Shown: piece after piece, positions 47,490 to 55,554 of the stretch
How positions within the stretch are numbered: the stretch's first letter is position 1
Layout of the letters: every line of letters starts with the position of its first letter
NCBI RefSeq assembly: GCF_916619195.1
Contig: NZ_CAKAKL010000009.1
Span: 62,001-126,000, forward strand
Direction of reading: 5' to 3'
DNA from: Inquilinus sp. Marseille-Q2685
Lineage (GTDB): Bacteria > Pseudomonadota > Alphaproteobacteria > DSM-16000 > Inquilinaceae
Length of the DNA: 64,000 nucleotides
Notes under the pieces: generated by a model
Told to the model about the DNA's origin: nothing
What the model saw: only the letters and a program-made list of their open reading frames with translations
Databases searched by the model: none
Program-made: the position numbers and the translations under genes

Positions 47490-48329
47490 ATGGCCGGCCC
47501 GCTGCGGATCGCCATCGCCCAGAGCCGGATTGACCGCGACATCCGCACCAACGGCCGGGAGGTCCGCGGCCTGATGCGCCGCGCCGCCGCCGGCGGGGCC
47601 CGGCTGGTGCAGTTCCCCGAGGGCGCCGCCTCCGGCTACGCCAAGTCCGAGATCACCGCCTGGGACCAGGTCGACTGGCCGGCGCTGCGCGAGGAGCTGG
47701 CGGAGACGGCGGCCCTGGCCGGCAGCCTGGGCCTCTGGGTGGTGCTCGGCAGCGCCCATCCGCTGCCCCCGCCGCACCGGCCGCACAACAGCCTCTACGT
47801 GATCTCGGACGCCGGCGTGCCGGCGGGGCGCTACGACAAGCGGCGCTGCTCGCACACCGAGATCAGCGACTGGTATTCGCCCGGCGCCGCGCCGCTGACC
47901 TTCGCGGTGGACGGCTTCACCTTCGGCTGCGCGATCTGCATCGAGAACGTGTTCCCCGAGCTGTTCGCCGAGTACGAGGCGCTGGGCGTCGACGCCGTTC
48001 TGGTCTCGGCCTATTCCCGCGACCCCGTCTTCGGCGCCCTGGCGCGCGGCCATGCGGCGGCGACCTGCCTCTGGATCGCCCTCGCCAACCCGGCGCGCTG
48101 CAGCCGGGAGCTGCCCGCCGCGCTGATCGGGCCGAACGGCCATGTGCTGGCCGAAGCCGGCCGGGACGGCGAATCCGATCTCGTCTTCGGCACGCTCGAC
48201 CGCGGCGACCCGGCTTTCGCCGTGGCGCTGGAGAAGGCGCGGCCCTGGCGGCGGGCGGCGCGGCTGGGCGGGATCTACGAGTCGCGCCGGGTCGAGGATC
48301 CGCGCAGCCGCGACAGGCTGGGGTTCTGA
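47490..48329 (+). CDS. Carbon-nitrogen hydrolase (nitrilase superfamily)
   Basis: A 279-aa cytoplasmic amidase. The catalytic Glu-Lys-Cys triad is visible: Glu in RLVQFPEGAASGY, Lys in AGRYDKRRCSHTE, and Cys in FGCAICIENVFPE. The GxxNSLYVI strand pattern fits the superfamily. Substrate unknown. It starts one base after the Na/Pi gene and is presumably co-transcribed. Its end overlaps the convergent TetR gene by 55 bp. Confidence 0.87.
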   Translation: MAGPLRIAIAQSRIDRDIRTNGREVRGLMRRAAAGGARLVQFPEGAASGYAKSEITAWDQVDWPALREELAETAALAGSLGLWVVLGSAHPLPPPHRPHNSLYVISDAGVPAGRYDKRRCSHTEISDWYSPGAAPLTFAVDGFTFGCAICIENVFPELFAEYEALGVDAVLVSAYSRDPVFGALARGHAAATCLWIALANPARCSRELPAALIGPNGHVLAEAGRDGESDLVFGTLDRGDPAFAVALEKARPWRRAARLGGIYESRRVEDPRSRDRLGF

Positions 48330-48895
48330 TCGGCCGGGGGGACGACGATCCGGCAGAACGCCTCCAGCTCGGCGGCCACCGCCTGCGGCAGCGACCGCCC
48401 GCGCTCGAAGCCCCACCACAGCAGGGCGCCCTGCCACTGCGCCGCCATCAGCCGGCCGAGATCCGGCCGCGGGCCGGCGGCATCGGCCAGGCGCCGGCCC
48501 AGCGCCGCGGCCAGGGCTTCGCCCCAGGCGGCGCCGCGGCGCCGCAGCGCCGGATCGCGCAGGTCCTCGCGCAGCACCAGCAGGCCCTCGGCGTAATCGT
48601 CCTCGGCGCCGTAGTCGCCGGACAGCGCCACCAGCATCTCGACCGCACCGGCCGGGCCCGGCGGGGCCGCGGCATCGGCCGCTTCGGTGCGGGCGTCCAG
48701 CAGGTCCCAGGCGCGCAGCAACGCCGCCTGGACCAGCGCCGCCTTGCTGCCGAAGCGCTGCACCAGCGTCGCCCCGGACAGCCCGGTCTCGGCCGCCACC
48801 GCGGCAAAGGTGATGCCGTCCGGCCCGGCCCGGCGCATCACCGCCAGGGCGCCGTCGAGCAGGGCTTCGTCGGGGATGGTGCGCGGGCGGGGCAT
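48275..48895 (-). CDS. TetR family transcriptional regulator
   Basis: A 206-aa regulator. Helix-turn-helix at residues about 10-55 (DGALAVMRRAGPDGITFAAVAAETGLSGATLVQRFGSKAALVQAAL), a ligand domain rich in Ala and Leu. It carries no evident partner; the AT-rich site at 48907-48928 just upstream is the likely autoregulatory operator. Overlaps the carbon-nitrogen hydrolase tail to tail. Confidence 0.85.
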   Translation of the reverse strand: MPRPRTIPDEALLDGALAVMRRAGPDGITFAAVAAETGLSGATLVQRFGSKAALVQAALLRAWDLLDARTEAADAAAPPGPAGAVEMLVALSGDYGAEDDYAEGLLVLREDLRDPALRRRGAAWGEALAAALGRRLADAAGPRPDLGRLMAAQWQGALLWWGFERGRSLPQAVAAELEAFCRIVVPPADQNPSLSRLRGSSTRRDS

Positions 48896-48906
48896 CGGCT
48901 TGGGGG

Positions 48907-48928
48907 ATAAGTAAACAGGTATTTATAT
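48907..48928. promoter_or_regulatory. Possible TetR operator
   Basis: ATAAGTAAAC-AG-GTATTTATAT, an imperfect inverted repeat (6 of 10 arm positions) and a clear AT island 11 bp upstream of the TetR start codon. It probably overlaps the promoter. Confidence 0.4.
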
Positions 48929-48975
48929 ACAGAGCATCGCCCCACTCAACCGGAGAGTCGCGCTCCCGGAGGCGC

Positions 48976-49692
48976 TCACTCGTCGAGCAGGCCGAGGGCG
49001 AGCGCGGTGGCGACGGCGCCGGTGCGGCTGGTCGCCTGAAGCTTGCGGATCACGGATTTGATGTGGCCCTCGACGGTGTAGATCGACAAGCCGAGGCGGC
49101 GCGCCGCCTCCTTGTTGGAGGCGCCGCGGGCGACCAGCAGCAGACAGTCCCGCTCGCGCCGGGTCAGGGCCGGAGGCGCCGGCGGCAGGGCGCCGGCGGC
49201 CCGCTGCGCCGCGGCCAGGCGGCGTTCGATGACGAGGGCAGATTCGAGATGGGGTGCGAGACAGCGCAGGATCGAGAGCTGCCTCTCGCTCCAGCCGGAG
49301 CCGCGCGGCGGCCGCCACAGGGTCAGGAGGGCGGCGGATCGGTGCTGGTCGAAGCCAAGCCAGTACAGGCCGTTGAGCAGGCCCCACGGCCTGAGCACCT
49401 CATGGTAGAACCCGGTGCCTGCGCCGGGCGTCCCCGGCACCGGCTCGCCGCCGATGAAGACCGATCCGATCGGCAAATGAAGCAGCGGCGGTCGGGGGCG
49501 ATCGGCCGCGGGCGCCGGCGGGCGATGGGGCGCGGCCGCGGGCGGCGGGCGGGGCGGGTGGAGGCGGGGGAATGCGGTTCTCCGACCGCCGAGGAACTCG
49601 GACAGGCGGTCGAACACCGTCTCCCAAGCCTCGTTCCCGATGGCCGCCCCATAAATCCGGCCGATCAGATCAAGAGAAATCGCTTCAACCAA
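48976..49692 (-). CDS. LuxR family transcriptional regulator
   Basis: A 238-aa regulator. The C-terminal GerE-type helix-turn-helix is unambiguous (LTRRERDCLLLVARGASNKEAARRLGLSIYTVEGHIKSVIRKL). The N-terminal part (MVEAISLDLIGRIYGAAIG, later GFYHEVLRPWGLLNGLYWLGF) resembles the sensor part of solo LuxR proteins, but residues about 36-72 are an unusual Pro/Arg/Ala-rich stretch, either an insertion or a local frameshift. No LuxI is nearby. It sits directly downstream of the RTX gene on the same strand; it could be its regulator. Confidence 0.8.
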   Translation of the reverse strand: MVEAISLDLIGRIYGAAIGNEAWETVFDRLSEFLGGRRTAFPRLHPPRPPPAAAPHRPPAPAADRPRPPLLHLPIGSVFIGGEPVPGTPGAGTGFYHEVLRPWGLLNGLYWLGFDQHRSAALLTLWRPPRGSGWSERQLSILRCLAPHLESALVIERRLAAAQRAAGALPPAPPALTRRERDCLLLVARGASNKEAARRLGLSIYTVEGHIKSVIRKLQATSRTGAVATALALGLLDE

Positions 49693-49833
49693 AATTGAAG
49701 GCCCAAAGGATGCGGTGATCGCCCGCCGGCGGAGAGCCGGCGGACGATCCTGGCATTATTGTCGCTGTTTGTGGTCTTTCGGCGGCCACAGTCTGATTTT
49801 GCTGCCGCATACTATATTGTGACTCATCCTGGA

Positions 49834-49872
49834 CGAGGATGGGAAAGTCTTTAAGGTGATTTCCCATCCTCG
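49834..49872. terminator. Hairpin between the RTX gene and luxR
   Basis: Perfect 13-bp stem CGAGGATGGGAAA/TTTCCCATCCTCG with a 13-nt loop, starting 21 bp downstream of the RTX stop. No T-run follows on the minus strand, so it may be a terminator, an mRNA 3' stabiliser or a regulator site. Confidence 0.5.
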
Positions 49873-49893
49873 AGGGATCCAGGATGTCGTCCG

Positions 49894-52131
49894 TTACAGC
49901 ACGAAGTCGGCCGCCACCAGGGCGATGTGGCCGGAGAGAACGATGCGGAAATCGGCGATTCCGTCGCCGTTGACATGACCGGAGATCACCGTGTCGGTGC
50001 CGCTGAAGGCATAGGTCAGCGCGCCGGCGCCAGCGCCGCCGAAGGTGAACGCCTGGTTGCCGGCCACGCCGGTGTTGGCATCGATGGCCGAGAGGTCGAT
50101 CCGGTCGGCCTGGGCGTGGCTGAAGTCGAGGATGCGGTCCGGCGTCGCGACCGCGCTCTCGCTGGGCGCGGAGAAGACGAAGCGGTCAGCCCCGCCGCCT
50201 CCGGCAAGCGTATCCCTGCCGGCCCCGCCGGAGAGGATGTCGTTGCCGTCGCCGCCGGAGAGGTAGTCGTTGTCGCTCATGCCATATAGGGTGTCATTTC
50301 CGGCGTAGCCATAGAGAGCGTCGTTGCCGCCGTAGCCGGACAGGACGTTGGCGACGGCCGACCCGATCAAGGTGTCGCCATAGCCGCTGGTGCCCTGGAC
50401 GTTTTCGACATTGAACAGCCGGTCGCCTGCGGCTTCGCCGTAGTAGCCGTAGCCGGTGCTCAGGTTGACATAGACTCCCGCGGCGCCGTTGTAGTCAACG
50501 GTGTCGATGCCGGCACCGCCGTCCAGCCAGTCGGCGCCGTTGCCGCCCTGAAGGAAGTCGTTGCCGTCCATCCCGTATAGCGTGTCGTTGCCGTCATTGC
50601 CGTAGAGATAGTCGTTGCCGCCGTAGCCGGACAGGACGTTGGCGACGGCCGACCCGACCAGGGTGTCGCCGTAGCCGCCGGTGCCCTGGACGTTCTCGAT
50701 GTCGTACAGCCGGTCGCCCGCGGCCTCGCCGTAGTAGCCGTAGCCGGTGGCCAGGTTGACATAAACGCCGGCGGCGCCGTTGTAGTCGGCCGTGTCGATG
50801 CCGGCGCCGCCATACAGGGTGTCCGCCCCAGCGCCGCCCTGAAGGAAATCGTTACCGCCGTAGCCGGACAGGACGTTGGCGACGGCGGAACCGATGAGGG
50901 TATCGCCGTAGCTGGCGCTGCCGTAAACGGTCTCGATGTCGTACAGCCGGTCGCCCGCGGCATCGCCGTAGTAGCCGTAGCCGGTGGCCAGGCTGACATA
51001 GACCCCGGCGGTGCTGCCGTAGTAATCGGCCGCGTCGATGCCGCTGCCGCCATTGAGCGTGTCCGCCCCGGCGCCGCCGGAGAGATAGTCGTTCCCGCCG
51101 TAGCCGGAGAGCACGTTGGCGACGGCCGACCCGATCAGGGTGTCGCCATAGCCGCCGGTGCCCTGGACGTTCTCGATGCCGAACAGCCGGTCGCCCGCAG
51201 CCTCGCCGTAATAGCCGTAGCCGGTGGCGAGATTGACGTAGACCCCGGCGGTGCCGTTGTAGTCCGCGGTGTCGATGCCGGCACCGCCATCCAGCCAGTC
51301 GGCGCCGTTGCCGCCCTGGAGGAAGTCGTTGTCGCCCATCCCGTACAGCGTGTCGTTGCCGTCATTGCCGTAGAGATAGTCGTTGCCGCCGTAGCCGGAG
51401 AGCACATTGGCGACGGCCGACCCGATCAGGGTGTCGCCATAGCCGCCGGTGCCCTGGACGTTTTCGACATTGAACAGCCGGTCGCCCGCGGCCTCGCCGT
51501 AGTAGCCGTAGCCGGTGGCCAGGTTGACGTAGACTCCCGCGGCGCCGTTGTAGTCCGCGGTGTCGATGCCGGCGCCGCCATCCAGCCAGTCGGCGCCGTT
51601 GCCGCCCTGGAGGAAGTCGTTGTCGCCCATCCCGTACAGCGTGTCGTTGCCGTCATTGCCGTAGAGATAGTCGTTGCCGCCGTAGCCGGAGAGCACATTG
51701 GCGACGGCCGACCCGATCAGGGTGTCGCCATAGCCGCCGGTGCCCTGGACGTTCTCGATGTCATACAGCCGGTCGCCCGCGGCCTCGCCGTAGTAGCCGT
51801 AGCCGGTGGCCAGGTTGACGTAGACCCCGGCGGCGCCGTTGTAGTCCACGGTGTCGATGCCGGTGCCGCCGGACAGTATGTCCGCCCCGTCACCACCCTG
51901 CAGGAAGTCGTTGTCGGCGCCGCCCCAGAGGTAGTCGTCGCCGGCATGGCCGTAGAGATAGTCGTTGCCGGCATAGCCGTAGAGATAATCGTTGCCGGCA
52001 TAGCCGTAGAGGACGTCGTTGCCCTCGAAGCCGAAGAGAGAGTCGTTGCCGTCATAGCCGTACATGACGTCGCCATCGACCGATCCGTAGATCACGTCGT
52101 TGAAGTTCGTGCCGTAATAGGTACCCATCAA
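49894..52131 (-). CDS. RTX-type calcium-binding repeat protein
   Basis: A 745-aa acidic protein made almost wholly of glycine/aspartate nonapeptides (GGNDYLYGNDGNDTLYG type), which bind Ca2+ and fold into parallel beta-rolls outside the cell. There is no signal peptide; the C-terminal about 100 residues (GADRFVFSAPSESAVATPDR, DRIDLSAIDAN, ending ALVAADFVL) match the serralysin-type C-terminal domain that carries the type I secretion signal. The middle holds six about 97-residue units (AGVYVNLATGYGYYGEAAGD, then ENVQGTGGYGDTLIGSAVAN). No enzyme domain. No type I exporter gene lies in the window. Confidence 0.92.
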   Translation of the reverse strand: MMGTYYGTNFNDVIYGSVDGDVMYGYDGNDSLFGFEGNDVLYGYAGNDYLYGYAGNDYLYGHAGDDYLWGGADNDFLQGGDGADILSGGTGIDTVDYNGAAGVYVNLATGYGYYGEAAGDRLYDIENVQGTGGYGDTLIGSAVANVLSGYGGNDYLYGNDGNDTLYGMGDNDFLQGGNGADWLDGGAGIDTADYNGAAGVYVNLATGYGYYGEAAGDRLFNVENVQGTGGYGDTLIGSAVANVLSGYGGNDYLYGNDGNDTLYGMGDNDFLQGGNGADWLDGGAGIDTADYNGTAGVYVNLATGYGYYGEAAGDRLFGIENVQGTGGYGDTLIGSAVANVLSGYGGNDYLSGGAGADTLNGGSGIDAADYYGSTAGVYVSLATGYGYYGDAAGDRLYDIETVYGSASYGDTLIGSAVANVLSGYGGNDFLQGGAGADTLYGGAGIDTADYNGAAGVYVNLATGYGYYGEAAGDRLYDIENVQGTGGYGDTLVGSAVANVLSGYGGNDYLYGNDGNDTLYGMDGNDFLQGGNGADWLDGGAGIDTVDYNGAAGVYVNLSTGYGYYGEAAGDRLFNVENVQGTSGYGDTLIGSAVANVLSGYGGNDALYGYAGNDTLYGMSDNDYLSGGDGNDILSGGAGRDTLAGGGGADRFVFSAPSESAVATPDRILDFSHAQADRIDLSAIDANTGVAGNQAFTFGGAGAGALTYAFSGTDTVISGHVNGDGIADFRIVLSGHIALVAADFVL
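50321..51861 (-). repeat. Six tandem units of about 97 residues in the RTX gene
   Basis: Each unit runs DYNGxAGVYVNLATGYGYYG, EAAGDRL, ENVQGT, SGYGGNDYL. Units 1 to 3 from the N-terminus recur at exactly 291 bp (for example around 51135, 51426 and 51717) with only scattered base changes; unit 4 is more diverged (DYYGSTAGVYVSL) and shorter spacer unit, and units 5 and 6 are close to the consensus. Near-identity at silent positions suggests recent duplication or gene conversion. Confidence 0.85.
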
Positions 52132-52575
52132 AAATCTCCTATTGGGGCGAACGGCCTGGCCGCGTCGGCGCAGGCGGTCCCCTGTTGCAGTCAGGACGGG
52201 TCATTGCTCCGCACAAGCGTGTCGATGCCGTTCAGGATCTGGCCGACAGCTCTTGTCGTTGTCCGGCCGGGCATGCGCCCGCCGATCCCACGATCGCGAC
52301 GGCGAAGTGTGCGTCGCGCCGTGCGCCTTGCGCGGCGCGCCCCATCTGCAAGGAGCCGTCGCCGCCGGAGGGTCGAGCTCCGCAACAGAGGTGCCTCCGA
52401 GAGTCACAGTGTCCGGCGACCAGGGGGTGCCTCTCAACCCCCCGGGATCGGGGGGAACGGGCGGCCGGCCGCCGTGTCGCTGCCGGGCAGCGACATTTTT
52501 ACCCGGGCATAATTGACGGCGCCGTTTCCGGCGGGGATAAGCCACGGCATCCGTCGCGCTGCGGGGAGGGGCGCC
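52132..52575. other. Intergenic region upstream of the RTX gene
   Basis: About 440 bp with no convincing gene; open frames have neither ribosome binding sites nor protein-like composition. It should contain the RTX promoter (minus strand) at its left end and the promoter of the leader/MATE unit at its right end. Confidence 0.4.
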
Positions 52576-52650
52576 ATGACCCTGCAGATTGCCGATCCAT
52601 CCGTCCCGGCCGGCGCCGCCTTCCAGGGTGTCCGCCGGCCGGCCCGCTGA
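52576..52650 (+). CDS. Possible 24-aa leader peptide ahead of the MATE gene
   Basis: A short frame starting at an ATG with a strong GGGGAGGG site and ending ...FQGVRRPAR. It is too short to be certain. Its last codons and stop lie in the left arm of the hairpin at 52636-52668, so a ribosome stalled at the Arg-rich end would open the hairpin. This is the layout of translation-attenuation leaders of resistance genes. Proposed by inference only. Confidence 0.35.
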   Translation: MTLQIADPSVPAGAAFQGVRRPAR

Positions 52651-52668
52651 CCGGGGGCGGGCCGGCCG
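52636..52668 (+). promoter_or_regulatory. Stem-loop in the MATE leader
   Basis: Twelve-pair stem CGGCCGGCCCGC / GCGGGCCGGCCG (52636-52647 and 52657-52668) with loop TGACCGGGG, 31 bp before the MATE start codon. No T-run. Could be an attenuator or a structured leader. Confidence 0.5.
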
Positions 52669-52699
52669 ACGCGCCGCATTCGGCCTGAAGGGGACCATC

Positions 52700-54085
52700 A
52701 TGTCGAACGCGATCGAGCGCGGCGCCGACGCCGCCCCCGTGCCCGCCCCGTCGCTGTGGAAGGCGTTCCTGCTGTTCCTCGGCCCGATGATGCTCAGCAA
52801 CGTGCTGCAGGGGCTGTCCGGCACGGTCAACAACATCTATCTCGGCCAGATGATCGGGGTGGGGGCGCTCGCCGCCGTGTCCGCCTTCTTCCCGATCCTG
52901 TTCTTCTTCATCTCCTTCATCATCGGCCTGGGCGCCGGCGCCTCGGTGCTGATCGGCCAGGCCTGGGGCGCGCGGGAGCCGGAGAAGGTCAAGGCGGTGG
53001 CGGGCACCGCGCTCACCGTCACCATCCTGGCCGGGCTCGTGGTCGCCCTGTTCGGCGGCGCCTTCACCCAGTCGCTGCTGGCCGCGGTCGGCACCCCGGC
53101 CGACATCCTGGCCGATTCGACGGAATATGCCCGGATCATGCTGGTCGCCATGCCGGGCCTGTTCGTCTTCATCCTGATGACCTCGATGATGCGAGGCGTC
53201 GGCGACACCATGACGCCGCTCCTGGTCCTGGCGCTGCAGACCGCGATCGGCCTGGTGCTGACCCCGGCGCTGATCCGCGGCTGGGCCGGGCTGCCGCAGG
53301 TCGGGGTGCTCAGCGGCGCCTATGCCTCGATCGTCTCCTTCCTCGCTGCCCTCGCCTGGCTGGCCTTCCATCTGCGCCGCCGCGGCCATGCGCTGGCGCC
53401 GGACGCCGTCCTGCTGCGCCATCTCTGGATCGACCCGAAGATCCTGCGGGCGGTGCTGCGCATCGGCCTGCCCTCGGGCGTGCAGCTGGTGCTGGTGTCG
53501 CTGGCCGAGGTCGCGGTGCTGTCCTTCGTCAACGGCTTCGGCTCCGACGCCACCGCCGCCTATGGCGCGGTCAACCAGGTGGTCAGCTACGTCCAGTTCC
53601 CGGCGATCTCGATCGCCATCACCGCCTCGATCTTCGGTGCCCAGGCGATCGGCGCCGGCGATGCCGGCCGGCTCGGCGCCATCACCCGCACCGGCCTGCT
53701 GCTCAACCTCGCCGTCACCGGCGGGCTGGTGGCGGTCTGCTACCTGTTCTCGCGCACGCTGATGGGCCTGTTCCTGACCAGCCCGCCGGTGATCGACCTG
53801 GCCCAGGACCTGCTGCACATCACGCTGTGGAGCTACATCGTCTTCGGCGTCGCCGGCGTGGTCGCCGCGGTGATGCGGGCCAGCGGCACGGTGCTGGCGC
53901 CGACGGCGATCTCGCTCTTCGCCATCCTCGGCGTCGAGGTGCCGGTGGCCTGGCTGCTCAGCCGCCAGATCGGCATCGACGGCATCTGGATCGCCTATCC
54001 GGTCGCCTTCATCGTCATGGCGCTCGGCCAGATCGCCTTCTACCGGCTGGTGTGGCGCAAGCGGGCGATCCAGCGCTTGATCTGA
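52700..54085 (+). CDS. MATE family multidrug exporter
   Basis: A 461-aa inner-membrane antiporter with 12 predicted helices in two homologous halves, each starting with the MATE pattern (FLLFLGPMMLSNVLQGLSGTVNNIYLG; later LRIGLPSGVQLVLVSLAEVAVLSFV). Exports cationic drugs or metabolites in exchange for Na+ or H+. Start MSNAIERG with AAGGGGA upstream. The hairpin and possible leader peptide upstream hint at drug-responsive translation. Confidence 0.92.
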   Translation: MSNAIERGADAAPVPAPSLWKAFLLFLGPMMLSNVLQGLSGTVNNIYLGQMIGVGALAAVSAFFPILFFFISFIIGLGAGASVLIGQAWGAREPEKVKAVAGTALTVTILAGLVVALFGGAFTQSLLAAVGTPADILADSTEYARIMLVAMPGLFVFILMTSMMRGVGDTMTPLLVLALQTAIGLVLTPALIRGWAGLPQVGVLSGAYASIVSFLAALAWLAFHLRRRGHALAPDAVLLRHLWIDPKILRAVLRIGLPSGVQLVLVSLAEVAVLSFVNGFGSDATAAYGAVNQVVSYVQFPAISIAITASIFGAQAIGAGDAGRLGAITRTGLLLNLAVTGGLVAVCYLFSRTLMGLFLTSPPVIDLAQDLLHITLWSYIVFGVAGVVAAVMRASGTVLAPTAISLFAILGVEVPVAWLLSRQIGIDGIWIAYPVAFIVMALGQIAFYRLVWRKRAIQRLI

Positions 54086-54125
54086 GCGGCTTGCCGACGA
54101 GGGCCGGACCGGCTAACCGGGTGTC

Positions 54126-54875
54126 ATGGACGACCTGCTGCGCGATCTGCGCGTCGCCGCCTGCTTCCTGACCCGGCTGCCGGTCCGCTGGCCGCCGGAC
54201 GCGCCGGCCGACGCGCTGGCCCGGTCGATGCGGCTCTTCCCCCTGGCCGGGGCCGGCATCGGCGCGGCGGCGGGCCTGGCCTGGGCGCTGGCGCTCTGGC
54301 TCGGCGCCCCGCCGCTGGTCGCGGCGCTGCTGGCGCTGGCGGGCCAGGCGCTGCTGACCGGGGCGCTGCACGAGGACGGGCTGGCCGACGTCGCCGACGG
54401 CTTCGGCGCCGGCCGCGACCGCGAGCGCACGCTGGAGATCATGCGCGACAGCCGCATCGGCAGCCACGGCACCCTGGCCCTGGTGCTGTCGGTCGGGCTG
54501 CGCGCCGCGGCCCTGGCGGCGGCCTTCACGCCCTGGGCCGGGGTTGCTGCGATGGCTGCGGCCGGGGCGGTGTCGCGGGCCACGGCCCCGGCGCTGCTGG
54601 CCTGGCTGCCCCCGGCCCGCTCCGACGGGCTCGGCGCCGGCGCCGGCCGGCCGCCCCCGGAGGCCGTCTTCGCTGCCCTCGGCCTGGCTGTCTGCTTCGC
54701 CCTGCTGCTGCTCGGGCTGCGGCACGGGCTCGCGGCGGCGGCCCTGGCGGCGCTCGCCGTCTGGGCGCTGGCCGGGCTGGCGCGGCGGCGCATCGGCGGC
54801 CAGACCGGCGACGTGCTCGGCGCCGCCCAGCAGCTGGCGGAGGCCGCGGTGCTGTGCGCCGCGGCGGCGGCATGA
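54126..54875 (+). CDS. cobS: Adenosylcobinamide-GDP ribazoletransferase (cobalamin synthase)
   Basis: Membrane enzyme of 249 aa that joins adenosylcobinamide-GDP with alpha-ribazole(-phosphate) to make cobalamin(-phosphate). The signature GALHEDGLADVADGFGAGRDRERTLEIMRDSRIGSHG is complete; several membrane helices follow. The next gene overlaps by four bases and encodes the phosphatase that completes the pathway. Confidence 0.95.
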   Translation: MDDLLRDLRVAACFLTRLPVRWPPDAPADALARSMRLFPLAGAGIGAAAGLAWALALWLGAPPLVAALLALAGQALLTGALHEDGLADVADGFGAGRDRERTLEIMRDSRIGSHGTLALVLSVGLRAAALAAAFTPWAGVAAMAAAGAVSRATAPALLAWLPPARSDGLGAGAGRPPPEAVFAALGLAVCFALLLLGLRHGLAAAALAALAVWALAGLARRRIGGQTGDVLGAAQQLAEAAVLCAAAAA

Positions 54876-55501
54876 CCACGACCCGCTGGTGGTGGGTCCG
54901 CCACGCCCCGGTGGTGAATCCGGACAAGCTGCTCTACGGCCGGCTCGATCTTGCGGCCGACACCGGCGACGCGGCAGCGATCTCCGCTCTTGCCGGCCGG
55001 CTGCCGCGCCGGGCGGTCTGGCTGCAATCGCCGCTGCGGCGCACCGCCGAGACCGCGGCGGCATTGCTGTCGGCGATGGGCGAGGCCGCCGTGCCGGCGG
55101 TCGAGCCGGCGCCGATCGAGCAGGGTTTCGGCGCCCGGCAGGGCCGGCCGAGCCGCGAGGTCTACGACGCGCTGCCGCGGCACGATCCGTTCTGGTCGCA
55201 TCCCTCCGCCCATGCCGCGCCCGGCGGCGAGAGCTTCGACGCGGTGCTGCGCCGGGTGCAGCCCGCGATCCTGGCCCTGTCCGACGCCCATGCGAAGCGC
55301 GACATCGTCGCCGTCGCCCATGCCGGCACCATCCGCGCCGCGGCGGCGCTGGCGCTGGATCTCGACGGCGAACGCGCGCTCCGCCTCGTTATCGATACCC
55401 TGTCGCTGACCCGGATCGACCGGATCCGGTCGTCCTCGGGCGCGGAAAGCTGGCGAGTCGTCGCCTTGAATCTGCCATTCGGAACGGAAAAGATGTATTG
55501 A
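54872..55501 (+). CDS. cobC: Histidine phosphatase, probably alpha-ribazole phosphatase
   Basis: A 209-aa phosphoglycerate-mutase-like phosphatase. The RHA motif carrying the phospho-His is at residues 9-11 (WWWVRHAPV), and the second catalytic His is in VAVAHAGTIRAAA. ATGA overlap with cobS supports a role in removing the 5'-phosphate in cobalamin assembly. Start at 54872 rather than the upstream frame start. Confidence 0.85.
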   Translation: MTTTRWWWVRHAPVVNPDKLLYGRLDLAADTGDAAAISALAGRLPRRAVWLQSPLRRTAETAAALLSAMGEAAVPAVEPAPIEQGFGARQGRPSREVYDALPRHDPFWSHPSAHAAPGGESFDAVLRRVQPAILALSDAHAKRDIVAVAHAGTIRAAAALALDLDGERALRLVIDTLSLTRIDRIRSSSGAESWRVVALNLPFGTEKMY

Positions 55502-55554
55502 TTGTTGTGCGCTACACCACGATTCTTCATGTGGAATCTGAGGAGAGCCCGACC

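Noticed and set aside
50321-51861. Repeats resembling a tandem array or CRISPR
   Set aside because: The units are in-frame coding repeats of the RTX gene with 291-bp period and no spacers.
52500-52700. Guanidine or manganese riboswitch ahead of the MATE gene
   Set aside because: I could not find the conserved core of ykkC or yybP-ykoY classes; only a simple GC hairpin and short frame are seen.
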